Positions 32,600 to 44,994 of a stretch of DNA of 64,000 bases are shown here, piece by piece. Location of the stretch: the NCBI RefSeq assembly GCF_024166365.1, contig NC_064839.1, forward strand, positions 33,926,378 through 33,990,377. Direction: 5' to 3'. The stretch's first letter is position 1. Every line of letters starts with the position of its first letter. This DNA comes from Elephas maximus indicus. Lineage: Eukaryota > Chordata > Mammalia > Proboscidea > Elephantidae. The translations under genes were made by a program, and so were the position numbers. The notes beneath the pieces were generated by a model. It did not search any database. It worked only from the letters and a program-made list of their open reading frames with translations, and was not told where the DNA came from.

Positions 32600-33545
32600 T
32601 ACATATACAGCACAGGGGGTACTGCGTGGTTCAGTCAGGAAAGGTGGGCATCAGCGTTGTATCATGTCACCATATTTATTCAATCTGTGTGCTAAGCAAA
32701 TGATCAGAGAAGCTGGACTATGCGGAAAAGAGCAGGACATCGGGATTGGAGGAAGAATCCTTAACAACCTGCATTATGCAGATGACACAACCTTGCTTGC
32801 TGAAAGTGAATAGAACTTGAAGCACTTACTGATGAAGATCAAAGACTATAACCTCCAGCATGGATTACACCTCAACATAAAGAAAAAAAAATTCTCACAA
32901 CTGGACCAATAAGCAACATCTTGATAAATGGAGAAAAGATTGATGTTGTCAAAGATTTCATTTTACTTGAATCCACAACCAATACTCACGGAAGCAGCAG
33001 TCAAGAAATCAAAGGACCCCTTGCATTGGGTAAATCCATTGCAAAAGACCTCTTTGAAGTGTTAAAAAGCAAAGATGTCACTTTGAGGACTGAGGTGAAC
33101 CTGACCCACGCCACGGAGTTTTCAATCGCCTAATATGCATGAGAAAGCTGGACAATGAATAAGGAAGACCAAAAAAGAATTGACACCTTTGAGTTGTGCT
33201 GTAAGTGAAGAATATTGAATATACCTTGAACTGCCAAAAGAATGAATAAATCTGTCTTGGAGGAAGTACAGCCAGAATGCTCCTTAGAAGCTAAGATGAG
33301 ACTTCATCTCACATACTTTATACATGTTCTCAGGAGGGACCAGTCTCTGGAGAAGGACATGATGCTTGGTAAAGTGGAGAGTCAGCAAAAAACAGGAAGA
33401 CCCTCAACACAGTGGCTGCAACAATGGCTCAAGCATAACAGCAATCATGAGGATGACAGAGGACCAGGCAGTGTTTCCTTCTGTTGTACACTGGGTCTCT
33501 GCGAGTCAAAATTGACTCAATGGCACCTAACAACAATAACAACAT
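32600..33545 (+). mobile_element. RTE-clade LINE, 3' half of ORF and tail
   Basis: The first open stretch (32595-32813) carries an RT block (GHQRCIMSPYLFNL) and the RT catalytic motif YADDTTLLAES. The next (32921-33133 and 33242-33598) carries the VLEEVQPECSLEAK and TYFIHVLRRDQSLEKD blocks. The tail gactcaatggcacctaacaa is at about 33510-33530. Stops lie between the pieces. The part from 33006 onward is the start of block B and matches 2463-3004. An additional copy of the RT segment at about 32225-32350 belongs to the local tandem duplication. Confidence 0.8.
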
Positions 33546-33627
33546 ATATGTTTCCAGGTGGCTTGGCATCTGAAAGTGCATTACAAATATTCCTATAGTT
33601 TTTCTAGATTTCCCAGAAGAGCCATAT

Positions 33628-33823
33628 TAGGTGTTGTCAAGTAGATTTTGGCTCGTAGTGACCCCATGTGACAGAGTAAAACTGCCCCAAAGGGTTTTCT
33701 AGGTTGTACTCTTTACGGAAGCAGATCTCCAGGCCTTTGTCCCTTGGATCTGCTGGGTGGATTTCAACCACCACCCTTTCTGTTAGCAGACCAGTGCTTA
33801 ACTCTTGGATTACCAGGGCTCCT
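33628..33823 (-). mobile_element. AfroSINE (minus strand), block B copy
   Basis: It is the partner of 3077-3276 in the same orientation and with the same neighbours. It has the head gagccctggtaatccaagag on the minus strand and the gtgacagagtaaaactgccc block on the plus strand. Confidence 0.85.
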
Positions 33824-35067
33824 TAGAAGAGCCATATGTTGTCATTACGTGGAAACTTAGCAAGGGAACAAAGGCAGCTTTGTGTCCTTATGGAGTCCAT
33901 AGGTTGGGGGCTTGGAAGCTCTGCAAAGACCCTGGGGAGAGTCCATGGGCAGGAGGGCCATAGGCCCTGGTTTAATGGAGGGACTGCCAAAATCAAGGGA
34001 AAACCCAACAACCCCGGTATGTCTCATGAAACAACAAATCTAAGGCTTTGATAAGAAAAGTCAAAAACAAGAGGGGGCAAGGATGAAAGATACTATCACT
34101 CGCTACCCTCATGTTTTCCACAACCATTCCCAGTGGAGAAGGGACTTCTGGGTGGTAAACGAGTCATTGGCTTTAGAAGCCAAGAGACAGAACGCAGATT
34201 CCAGGAAATAAGGAAGGCAGAATCCTGGGGAAAGTTCTCAGGTATGGGGTGAAACTATCTAGTCTTCTATGCCCTTTGGGAACTCAGGGAGAAAAACAAC
34301 AGTGAGAAAGGCTAGAGAAATAGCAGGGAATTAGGCAGAGCTCAAGTCAGAGGCTGTGCCTTTGGAACAACTGACTGACATGGTGCTGACAGGGCATCTT
34401 CAGAGAGGGAGAAAATTTCCCACAGTCTCAAAGCCTGTGGTTGCTAATAATCCAACACATATGTATTGAGCATCCTTCAGGTTCTCAATGAGGCATCTTA
34501 GTCCCTGGCCGAACAGAGCTCACTGCTTTGAGTAAGTCATCACACTTTTGATAAGTGACAAGGAAGAAGTTCAGGAGGTGTGAGTGAGCATAACAAGATG
34601 GCCTAGCCCACTGTGGGCATCCGGGAAGTTTCTCTGAGACTTAGAGTGGAATCGTCTACATACAAAGAAGGCCAGGCTGAAATTCAAGCAGGAGCCTAGA
34701 ACAGAGCACACAGAGATGATCTGAAGAACTGAAAAGAGAACAGTTTTGGGAAGAGAGACACAAGAAAAAGTTAGAAATGGGGCTAAGGCCAAGTCATACA
34801 CAACCTTTTAAATCGTGTTAAGAAGCTTGCATCTAAGTACAGAAGAGTATAGAATGATACTTCTTTTATCTAAGATAATAGATAGGTATGTAGATGGATG
34901 AATATGTAGGTAGGTAGGTAGATAGACAATTATTTCTAATGAATTTAAAACAGAACTATTTGACAGTATATCCCTAGTGTGCTTTATCCTAAAGTAAAAA
35001 AAAAAAAAAAAAAGAACTGCAAAAAATCCTTATATTTTCAATAATAATATTATCAGTAAAAACATTG
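33824..35067. other. Unique DNA of block B with a short microsatellite
   Basis: It matches 3277-4575 closely with scattered differences. The GGTA/GATA microsatellite (about 34885-34928) and poly(A) (about 34997-35013) are at the matching places. No gene is seen. Confidence 0.65.
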
Positions 35068-37968
35068 GCACAGCCAACACCGTCCTAAAAGGAGAGAGTC
35101 TGAAAGCATTCTCCTTGTGATCGGGAACCAGACAAGGATGCCCTTTATCACCACTCTTATTCAACATTGTGCTGGAGGTCCTAGCCAGAGCAATTAGGCT
35201 AGATGAAGAAATAAAAGGCATCCAGATTGGTAAGGAAGAAGTAAAACTATCTCTATCTGCAGATGATATGATCTTATACACAGAAAACCCTAAAGAATCT
35301 GCAAGAAAACTGCCGAAACTAATAGAAGAGTTCAGCAGACTATCGGGATACAAGATAAACATACAAAAATCAGTAGGATTCCTTTACACCAATAAAAAGA
35401 ACATTGAAGAGGAAATCACCAAATCAATACCATTTACAGTAGCCCCCAAGAAGATAAAATACTTAGGAATAAATCTTACCAGAGACATAAAAGACCTATA
35501 CAAAAAAAACCTGCAAGAAACCAAAAGAGACCTACATATGTGGAAAAACATACCTTGCTCACGGGTAGGAAGACTCAACACTGTGAAAATGTCAATTTTA
35601 CCCAAAGCGATCTATACATACAATGCAATCCCGATCCAATTTCCAATGGCATTTTTTAATGAGATGCAGACACAAATCACCAACTTCATATGGAAAGGGA
35701 AGAGGCCACGGGTAAGTAAAGCATTACTGAAGAAGAAAAACAAAGTGGGAGCCTCACACTACCTGATTTTAGAACCTATTATACTGCCACAGTAGTCAAA
35801 ACAGCCTGGTAGTAGTACAACGACAGATACATAGACCAATGGAATGGAATTGAGAATCCAGACATAAATCCATTCACGTATGAGCAGCTAATACTTAACT
35901 AAGGCCCAAAATCAGCTAAATGGGGAAAAGACAGTCTTTTTAACAAATGGTGCTGGCATAACTGGATATCCACCTGCAAAAAAAAGAAGCAAGACCCATA
36001 CCTCACACCATACACAAAAACTAACCTCAAAATGGATCAAAGACCTAAATATAAAATCTAAAAACGTAAAGATCATGGAAGAAAAAATAGGGACAACTCT
36101 AGGACCCCTATTACATGGCATAAACAGTATACAAAACATTATTAAGAATGCAAAAGAAAAACTAGATAACTGGAAGCTCCTAAAAATCAAACACCAATGC
36201 TCACCCAAAGACTTCACCAAAAGAGTAAAAAGATTACCTACAGACTGGGAAAAAGTTTTTAGCTATGACATTTCTGATCAGCCCCTGATCTCTAAAGTCT
36301 ACATGATACTGCAAAAACTCAACAATAAAAAGACTAATAACCCAATTAAAAAATGGGCAAAGAATATGAACAGGCACTTCACTAAAGATGACATTCAGTT
36401 AGCTAACAAATACTTAAGGAAATGCTCATGATCATTAGCCATTAAAAAAATGCAAATCAAAACTACAAAGAGGTTTCCATCTCATTCCAACCAGGCTGGC
36501 ATTAATCCAAAAAACACAAAATAATTGATGTTGGAGAGGCTGTGGAGAGACTGGAGCACTCACACAGTGCTGGTGGGAATGTAAAATGGTACAACCACTT
36601 TGGAAAAGAATTTGGCACTTCCTCAAAAAGCTAGAAATAGAACTACCATACAATCCAGCAATCCCACTCCTTGCAATATATCCTAGAGAAATAAGAGCCT
36701 TTACACAAACAGATATAGGCACACCCATGTTCACTGCAGCACTGTTTACAATAGCAAAAAGATGGAAGCGACCAAGGTGCCCATCAACAGATGAATGGAT
36801 AAATAAATTATGGTATATTCACACAATGGAATACTATGTGTCAGTAAAGAGCAATGATGAATCTGTGAAATATTTCATAACATGGAGGAATCTGGAAGCC
36901 ATTATGCTGAGTGAAATTAGTCAGTGGCAAAAGGACAAATATTGTATGAGACCACTATTATAGATCTCAAGAAATAGTTTAAACAGAAAAAAATTTTTCT
37001 TTTATGGTTATGAGGGGGGAGGGAGGTTGGCAGGGAGGGGGGATTCAATAATTAGACAGTAGATAAGAATTAATTAAGGTGAAGGAAAGGACAACACAAA
37101 ATACAGGCGAGGTCAGCACAACTGCACTATACCAAAAGCAAAGAAGTTTCCTGAAAAAACTGAACACTTCAAAGGCCAGCGTAGCAGGGATGGGGGTTTG
37201 GGGAGCATGGTCTCAGGGGACATCTAGGTCAATTGGGATAATAAAAACTATTAAGAAAACATTCTGCATCCCATTTTGGAAAGTGGCATTTGGAGTCTTA
37301 AGTGCTAGCAAGCAGCCATCTAAGATGCAACAGTTGGTCTCAACCCACATGGAGCAAAGGAGAATGAAGAACACCAAAGACACAAGGTAAGTATGAGCCC
37401 AAGAATTAGAATGGGCCACATAAATCAAAGACTACATCAGCCTGAGACCAAAAGAACTAGATGGTGCCTGGCTACAACCCATGACCGCCATAACAGGGAG
37501 CACAACGGAGAATCCCTGAAGGAGCAGGACAGCAGTGGGATGCAGACCTCAAATTCTCATAAAAAGACCAGACTTAATGGTCTGACTGAAACTAGACGGA
37601 CCCCGGAGGTCATGGTCCCTAGACCTTCTGACAGCCCAAGACAGGAACCATTCCCAAAGCCAACTCTTCAGACAGGGGTTGGACTGGACTATAAGACAGA
37701 AAATGATACTGGATGAGGAGAGGGTGTCTTGGATCGAGCAGATACATGAGACTATGTGTGCAGCTGCTGTCTGGAGAGGAGATGTGAAGGGAGAGGGGGA
37801 GAGAAGCTGGTTGAATGGACACAGAAACACAGGGCGGAGAGAAGGAATGTGCTGTCTCATTAGGGAGACAGCAACTAGGAGTATATAGCAAGGTGTATAT
37901 AAGATTTGTATGAGAGACTGACTTGATTTGTAAACTTTCACTTAAAGCACAATTAAAAAAAAAAAAAA
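35068..37968 (+). mobile_element. L1 composite, first part: 5'-truncated ORF2 and 3' UTR
   Basis: It starts inside the reverse transcriptase region ([16 protein letters not shown] block, then the catalytic-loop region near 35250 reading LSADDMILY, where FADD would be usual). ORF2 is shifted several times and the C-terminal block runs to about 36961. The 3' UTR has a G-rich tract (about 37012-37045) and ends in poly(A) at 37953-37968. The next L1 part follows without a gap. The left flank is aaaaacattg (35058-35067), but no matching duplication follows this poly(A). Confidence 0.88.
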
Positions 37969-39309
37969 CTAGAAATAGAACTACCATACGATCAAGCAAT
38001 CCCACTCCTTGGCATATATCCTAGAGAAATAACAGCCTTTACATGAACAGATACATGCACACCCATGTTCATTGCAGCACTGTTTAAAATAGCAAAAAGG
38101 TGGAAGCAACCAAGGTGCCCATCAATGGATGAATGGATAAATAAATTATGGTATATTCACACAACAGAATATTACACATCGATAAAGAACAATGATGAAT
38201 CCGTGAAACATTTCATAACATGGAGGAAACTGGAAGGCATTATGCTGTGTGAAATTAGTCAGTTGCAAAAGGACAAATATTGTATGAGACCACTAATATA
38301 AGAACTCGAGAAATAGTTTAAACAGAGAAGAAAATATTCTTTGATGGTTAGGACAGTGGGGGGGGGGAGGGAGGGAGAGGGGTATTCACTAATTAGATAG
38401 TAGGCGAGAACTAATTTAGGTGAAAAGAAAGACAACACGCAATACAGGAGAGGTCACCACAACTGGACTAAACCAAAAGCAAAGAAGTTTCCTGAGTAAA
38501 CTGAATGCTTCAAAGGCCAGCGTAGCAGGGGTGGGGCTTTGGGGACCATGGTTTCAGGGGACACCTAGGTCAATGCGCATAAGCAAATCTATTCAGAAAA
38601 CATTCTGCATTCCACTTTGGAGAGTGGCATCCGGGGTCTTAAACGCTAGCAAGCAGCCATATTAAGATGCATCAATTGGTCTCAACCCACACGGAACAAA
38701 GGAGAATGAAGAACACCAAAGACACAAGGTAATTATGAGCCCAAGAGGCAGAAGACCCCCTAAATCAGAGGCTACATCACTCTGAGACCAGAAGAGCTAG
38801 ATGGTGCCTGGCTACAACTGATGACTGCCCTGACAGGGAACACAACAGTGAACCCCTGAGGGAGCAGGAGGGCAGTGGGATACAGACCTCAAATTCTCAT
38901 AAAAGACCAGACTTAATGGTCTGGCTGAGTCTAGAAGGACCTGGGAGGTCATGGTCCCGAGACCTTCTGTTAGCCCAAGACAGGAACCATTCCCAAAGCC
39001 AGGTCTTCAGACAGGGATTGAACTGGACTATGGGATAGAAAATGATACTGGTGAGGAGTGAACTTCTAGGATCATGTAGACACATGAGACTATGTGGGCA
39101 GCTCCTCTCTGGAAGGAGATGGGAAGGCAGAGGGGGACAGAAGCTGTCTGAATGGACACAGAAATAGCAGGTGGAGAGAAGGAGTGTGCTCTCATTAGGG
39201 GTAGAACAAATTGGAGTATATAGCAAGGTGTATACAAATTTTTGTATGAGAGACTGACTAAATTTGTAAACTTTCACTTAAAGCACAATAAAAATTAAAA
39301 TAAGAAAAG
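37969..39309 (+). mobile_element. L1 composite, second part: ORF2 C-terminus and 3' UTR
   Basis: It starts ctagaaatagaactaccata, in the last 120 codons of ORF2, reads IHTTEYYTSIKNNDESVKHF and stops at 38299-38301. A G-rich tract (about 38356-38381) and the usual 3' UTR follow, ending in an A-rich tail. The right flank aaaaacattg (39310-39319) matches the left flank of the first part (35058-35067), so both parts share one target-site duplication. Confidence 0.88.
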
Positions 39310-40675
39310 AAAAACATTGACATTATTTTTTAAATAGATAAATCAAGTAAGTGATTATGCTAATATCATTAGCAATAATAATTTTGTCAAAACAGAAAGA
39401 TACAGGGCAGAGCCAAGATGGCGGAATACACAGATGATTCTGATGAGTCCTTTTTACAACAAAGACCCAAAAAAACAAGTGAGATGAGTATATTTGTGAC
39501 AAGCTGGGAGCTCTGAGAATCAAAGGCAAGTTTAGACAACAAATTGAGGGGCAGGGGGAGGAAGAGACAGTTTAGAGGTGGAGAGGAGTTACGGGACCTG
39601 AATCGTGGAGAGCCCTCAGGCACCATTCCTGGAGTGGCGGTGGTGGCAGCCTCATACTAGCGTTCAGCTGCAGATAACTCAGGGAGAAGCAGCCAGCCAC
39701 ACAGCCTACTCACACCTCCGGAACATGAGGGGAACAGCACTCTCGGCAAAAGATACGTACTTGAGTATATTTTACCACACCCCCTCCACACCCAAGCTGG
39801 CTTCAGCGGCTGAATCCATTGGCCTGAGATAGATTCTGGTGAGCACCTACAGCCATCCTCCTGGTCTTGGGGAAGGAAAAAATTTGCAATTGGGGGGAAA
39901 AGATAATTTGCTAGCTCCATTAACTGGGGGAGCTCAGGACAGAAGCAGCTCCTGTCCAGGCATAAACCGTCCGTGGACCTTGAGCACATTTTCCTTCTGC
40001 ATGGACCTGTGTGGGCCTATTTTGGGAGAATAGGCCCTTGTTGGCAAACTCCAACCATTTCAGCTGTGCAGTGGAGAGGTGGGTGTTTGACGTTTGACAT
40101 TGCTTTGCCTATTAAACAAGGTCCTCACCTACCCACATCAGGGACTTAAAGACTGGTAGCTCCACTCAGGTCACCTTGACACCCATGACAGGGGTCCAAA
40201 GATAACTGGTACCTCCCAGTCCTTACAACCAAAAACTTTGGGTGGCCATGGTCCCTCTGCAGAACCCACCCACCAGCACACTCTAGGGAACAGAGACGTG
40301 TTTTCCTCAGAGACACTTGGGGGTTGGTTCTCAGCCCCCTGCCTTGTTCAGCGCGTGACCCCCTGCTGTAATCAAATATCGGTATATACGCCAATCACCC
40401 CTTCCCCTCTAAGACTGTAGGACAGAGTCTGTACCACACACTTGATGATCAGCTACCTAGAAACCTGAGCTGAATTCATACAAGAAAACTGAATGGACTC
40501 CTAGACTGATATACCTGATAACAGCTCTAGCCAGCTGGGGACAGGACATCAGAGCTCCAAAGATGGAAATAATTAAGCTAGCTCACTCAAGCAACCCATA
40601 GGGGTATACCAGAACAAAACAAAGCAAGCAGCTACGACACAGTAAGCAAGCATAAACTAATACAATAACTTATAG

Positions 40676-41690
40676 ATGGCTCGGAGACAACAGTCAATAT
40701 CAAGTCACATAAAGAAACAGACCATGATCACCTCAACAGGCTCTCAAAACAAAGAATCCAGGGATCTTCTGATGCAAGTGCTTTCCTGGAATTACCAGAT
40801 GCAGAATACAAAAGTTTAATATACAGCACCCTTCAAGACATCAGGAAGGAAATGAGGCAATACGCAGAACAAGCCAAGGAACACACAGATAAAGCAACTG
40901 AAGAAATTAGAAAGATTATTCAGGAACATAACAAAAAGTTTAATAAGCTGGAAAAATCCATAGACAGACAGCAATCAGAAATTCAGGAGGTTAACAATAA
41001 AATTACAGCATTAGATAACTGAATAGAAAGTCAGAGGGGCAGAATTGAGCAAGTAGAAGCTAGAATTTCTAAGCTCGAAGAAAAATCACTTGGTACTAAT
41101 ACATTTGAAGAAAAATCAGATAAAAGAATTAAAAAAAAATGAAGAAACCTTAAGAATCATGTGGGACTCTATCAAGAGAAATACCCTATGAGTGACTGGA
41201 GTACCAGAACAGGGAGGGATAACAGAAAATACAGAGAAAATTGTTGAGGATTTGTTGGCAGAAAACTTCCCTGATATTGTGAAACATCAAAATATATCTA
41301 TCCAAGATGCTCCATCAAACTCCACATAAGGTAGATATTAAAAGAAAGTCACCAAGACATATAATCAAACTTGCCAAAACCAAAGATAAAGAGAGAATTA
41401 TAAGAACAGTGAGAGATAAATGAAAAGTCACCTACAAAGGAGAGCCAATAAGAATAAGCTCGGACTACTTGGCAGAAACCATGCAGGCAAGTAAGCAATG
41501 GGATGACATATTTTAAAAATTGAAGGGAAAAAATTGCCTGCCAAGAATCATATATCCAGCAAAACTATCTCTTAAATATGAGGGTGAAATTAAGACATTT
41601 CCAGATAAACACAAGCTTAGAGAATTTGTAAAAACCAAACCAAAACTACAAGAAATAGTAAAGGGAGTTCTTTGGTTGGAAAATCAATAA
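40676..41690 (+). pseudogene. L1 ORF1 (outer L1), broken
   Basis: ORF1p is the L1 RNA-binding coiled-coil protein that trimerises and packages L1 RNA. The frame opens with MARRQQSISSHIKKQTM at 40676 and shifts near 40770. An in-frame TGA follows near 41020, with more shifts near 41140, 41190 and 41310. The C-terminal region (ISSDYLAETMQASKQ-like, about 41455) and final stop near 41688 are still visible. No RNA-binding protein could be made from it. Confidence 0.85.
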
Positions 41691-42149
41691 TATCAGGTAT
41701 CAACCCAAGACTAGAACACTGGGCAGAGCAACCAGAAATCAACCCAGACAGGGAATTCCAAAAAAACAAAGCAAGATTACATATATATATAAAAAGCCCC
41801 AAACAGGGTAACAGCTATGTTATTATATAAAAGAAGACAACATTAAAATAATAAAGAGGGACTAAGCAATGTAATCATACACCTTCCATATGGAGAGGAA
41901 GATACGGCGACACAAAGAAATAAAAGTTAGTTTTAAATTTAGAAAAATACGGGTAAATAATAAGGTAACCACAAAGGAGACAAACTATCCTACTCATCAA
42001 AATAAAATACAAGGGAAAAATAGAGACTGAGCAGAAACAAAATCAACAACAACAAATATGAGGAAAGGACAATATATGAAGAAAACCTACTCAGCACATA
42101 AAATCAAGTGGGAAAAAGAAACTGTCAATACACAAAAAAAGACATCAAA

Positions 42150-44994
42150 ATGATAGCACTAAATTCATACCTACCCATAATTACCCTGAATGTAAATAGA
42201 CTAAATGCACCAATAAAGAGACAGAGAGTGGCAGAATAGATTGAAAAACAAGATCCATCTATATGCTGCCTACAAGAGACACACCTTAGACTTAGAGACA
42301 CAAACAAACTAAAACTCAAAGGGTGGGAAAAAAATATGTCAAGCAAACAACAATCAAAAAAGAGCAGGAGTGGCAATATTAATTTCTGACCAAACAGACT
42401 TTAAAGTTAAATCCATCAGAAAGGATAAGGAAGGACACTATATAAATGATTAAAGGGACAATACACCAAGAAGATATAACCATATTAAATATTTATGCAC
42501 CCAATGACAGGGCTGCAAGATACATAAAACAAACTCTACCAGCATTGAAAAGTGAGATAGACAGCTCCACAATAATAGTAGGAGACTTCAACACACCACT
42601 TTTGGTGAAGGACAGGACATCCAGAAAGAAGCTCAATAAAGACACGGAAGATCTAAATGCCACAATCAACTAACTTGACCTCGTAGACACATACAGAACA
42701 CTCCACCCAACAGCAGCCAAGTATACTTTCTTTTCTAGTGCACATGGAACATTCTCTAGAATAGACCACATATTAGGTCATAAAGCAAGGCTTAGCAGAA
42801 TCCAAAACACTGAAATATTACAAAGCATCTTCTCTGACCATAAGGCCATAAAAGTGGAAATCAATAACGGGAAAAGAAATCAAACACTTGGAAACTGAAC
42901 AATACCCTGCTCGAAAAAGACTGGATTATAGAAGACATTAAGGATGGAATAAAGAAATTCAGAGAATCCAATGAGAACGAAAACACTTCCTATCAGAACC
43001 TTTCGGACACAGCAAAAGCGGTGCTCAGAGGTCAATTTATATCAATAAATGCACACATCCAAAGAGGAGAAAGGGCCAAAATCAAAGAATTATCCCCACA
43101 ACTTGAACAAATAGAAAAAGAGCAACAAAAGAAACCCACAGGCACCAGAAGAAAACAAATAATAAAAATTAGAGCTGAACTAGATGAAATAGAAAACAGA
43201 AAAACAATTGAAAGAATTAACAAGACCAAAAGCTGGTTTTTTGAAAAAATCAACAAAATTGATAAACCACTGGCCAAACTGACAAAAGAAAAACAGGAGA
43301 GGAAGCAGATAACCCTAATAAGAAATGAGAGGGGCGATATTACAACAGACTGAACTGAAATTAAAAGAATCATATCAGATTACTATGAAAAACTATACTC
43401 AAACAAATTTGAAAACCTAGAAGAAATGGATGAATTCCTACAAACACACTACCTACCTAAACTAACACAAACAGAGGTAGAACAACTAAATAGACCCATA
43501 ATGAAAGAAGAGATTGAAAAGATAATCAAAAAACTCCCAACAACAACAAAAAAAAACCCTGGTCCGGACGACTCCACTGCAGAGTTCTACCAAACTTTCA
43601 GAGAAGAGTTAACACCACTACCACTAAAGGTATTTCAGAGCATAAAAAAGGATGGAATACTACCAAACTCATTCTATGAAGCCACCACATCTCTGATACG
43701 AAAACCAGGTAAAGACACCACAAGAAAAGAAAAGTATAGACATATATCCCCCATGAATATAGATACAAAAATCCTCAACAAAATTCTAGCCAATAGAATT
43801 CAACAACATATCAAAAAAATAATTCACCATGACCAAGTGGGATTCATCCTAGGTAGGCAGGGATGGTTCAACATTAGAAAAACAATTAGTATAATCCACC
43901 ACATAAATAAAACAAAAGACAAGAATCACATGACTTTATCAATTGATGCAGAAAAGGCATTTGACAAAGTCCAATGTTCATTCATGATAAAAACTGTCAG
44001 CAAAATAGGGATAGAAGGAAAATTCCTCAACATAATAAAGGGCTTTTATACAAAGCCAACAGCCAACATCACTCTAAATGGAGAGAGCCTGAAAGCATTC
44101 CCACTGAGATCGGGAACCAGACAAGGATGCCCTTTATCACCACTCTTATTCAACATTGTGCTGGAGGTCCTAGCCAGAGCAATTAGGCTAGATAAAGAAA
44201 TAAAGGGCATCCAGATTGGCAAGGAAGAAGTAAAAATGTCTCTATTTGCAGATGACATGATCTTATACACAGAAAACCCTAAGGAATCCTCCAGAAAACT
44301 ACTGAAACTAATAGAAGAGTTCAGCAGACTATCCGGATACAAGATAAACATACAAAAATCAGTTGGATTCCTCTACACCAACAAAAGGAACATCGAAGAG
44401 GAAATCACCAAATGAATGCCATTTACAGTAGCCCCCAGGAAGATAAAATACTTTGGAATAAATCTTACCGGAGAGGTAAAAGACTTATACAAAGAAAACT
44501 ACAGTGCACTTCTGCAAGAAACCAAAACAGACTTACATAACTGGAAGAACATACCTTGCTTGTGGATAGGAAGACTTAATATTGTGAAAACGTCTATTCT
44601 ACCAAAAGCGATCTATACATCTAATGCAATTCCGATCCAAATCCCAACGACATTCTTTAATGAGATGGAGAAACAAATCACCAACTTCATATGGAAGGGA
44701 AAGAAGCCCCGGATAAATAAGGCATTACTGAAAAAGAAGAACAAAGTGGGAGGCCTTACTTTACCTGATTTTAGAACCTATTATACCGCCACAGTAGTCA
44801 AAACAGCCTGGTACTGGTACAGCAACAGATACATGGACCAATGGAACAGAATTGAGAATCCAGACATAAATCCATCCACATATGAGCAGTTGATATTTGA
44901 CAAAGGCCCCAAAACAGTTAAATGGGGAAAAGACAGTCTTTTTAACAAATGGTGCTACATAACTGGATATCCATCTGCAAAAAAATGAAACAAG
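42150..44994 (+). pseudogene. L1 ORF2 (outer L1), broken and split
   Basis: ORF2p carries endonuclease and reverse transcriptase. It starts MIALNSYLPIITLNVN at 42150. Endonuclease motifs are visible (CCLQETHL near 42262, VGDFNTPL near 42582, ILGHKA...SDHKA near 42775-42845), as are the RT motifs ([14 protein letters not shown] near 44115 and FADDMILY near 44248). TAG, TGA and frameshifts recur (stop near 42237, shift near 42340, stop at 43352, TGA at 44413). The rest of ORF2 is at 52842-53810, beyond the inner L1. Confidence 0.85.

Larger units (their letters stand above)
31941..32760. repeat. Local tandem duplication of TG/TA repeat, AfroSINE and RTE piece
   Basis: The order TG/TA microsatellite, short AfroSINE (31968-32122), AT-rich stretch, RTE piece (about 32225-32350) is repeated as TG/TA (about 32360-32412), AfroSINE (32413-32570), AT-rich stretch, RTE piece (about 32600-32720). 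The period is about 375-445 bp depending on the anchor, because the AT-rich parts differ in length. Both AfroSINEs have similar variants (cctaaaggctgg, cctaaaggttgg), so the SINE was copied with the unit. Confidence 0.75.
39405..44994 (+). mobile_element. Full-length L1 (outer), 5' half: 5' UTR, ORF1, most of ORF2
   Basis: The 5' end ggcagagccaagatggcgga carries a YY1-type site as in mammalian L1 promoters. A 1.27-kb 5' UTR, ORF1 and ORF2 up to the [13 protein letters not shown] region follow. The body is split by a younger L1 at 44995 and resumes at 52842. The left target-site duplication agatac (39398-39403) matches 54819-54824. Together the two halves make a complete element of about 7.6 kb. 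Confidence 0.9.

Noticed and set aside
3077..33823. AfroSINE heads as tRNA genes
   Set aside because: A- and B-box-like words are present, but no copy I checked folds as a full cloverleaf by eye. All carry the SINE body and RTE-like tail.
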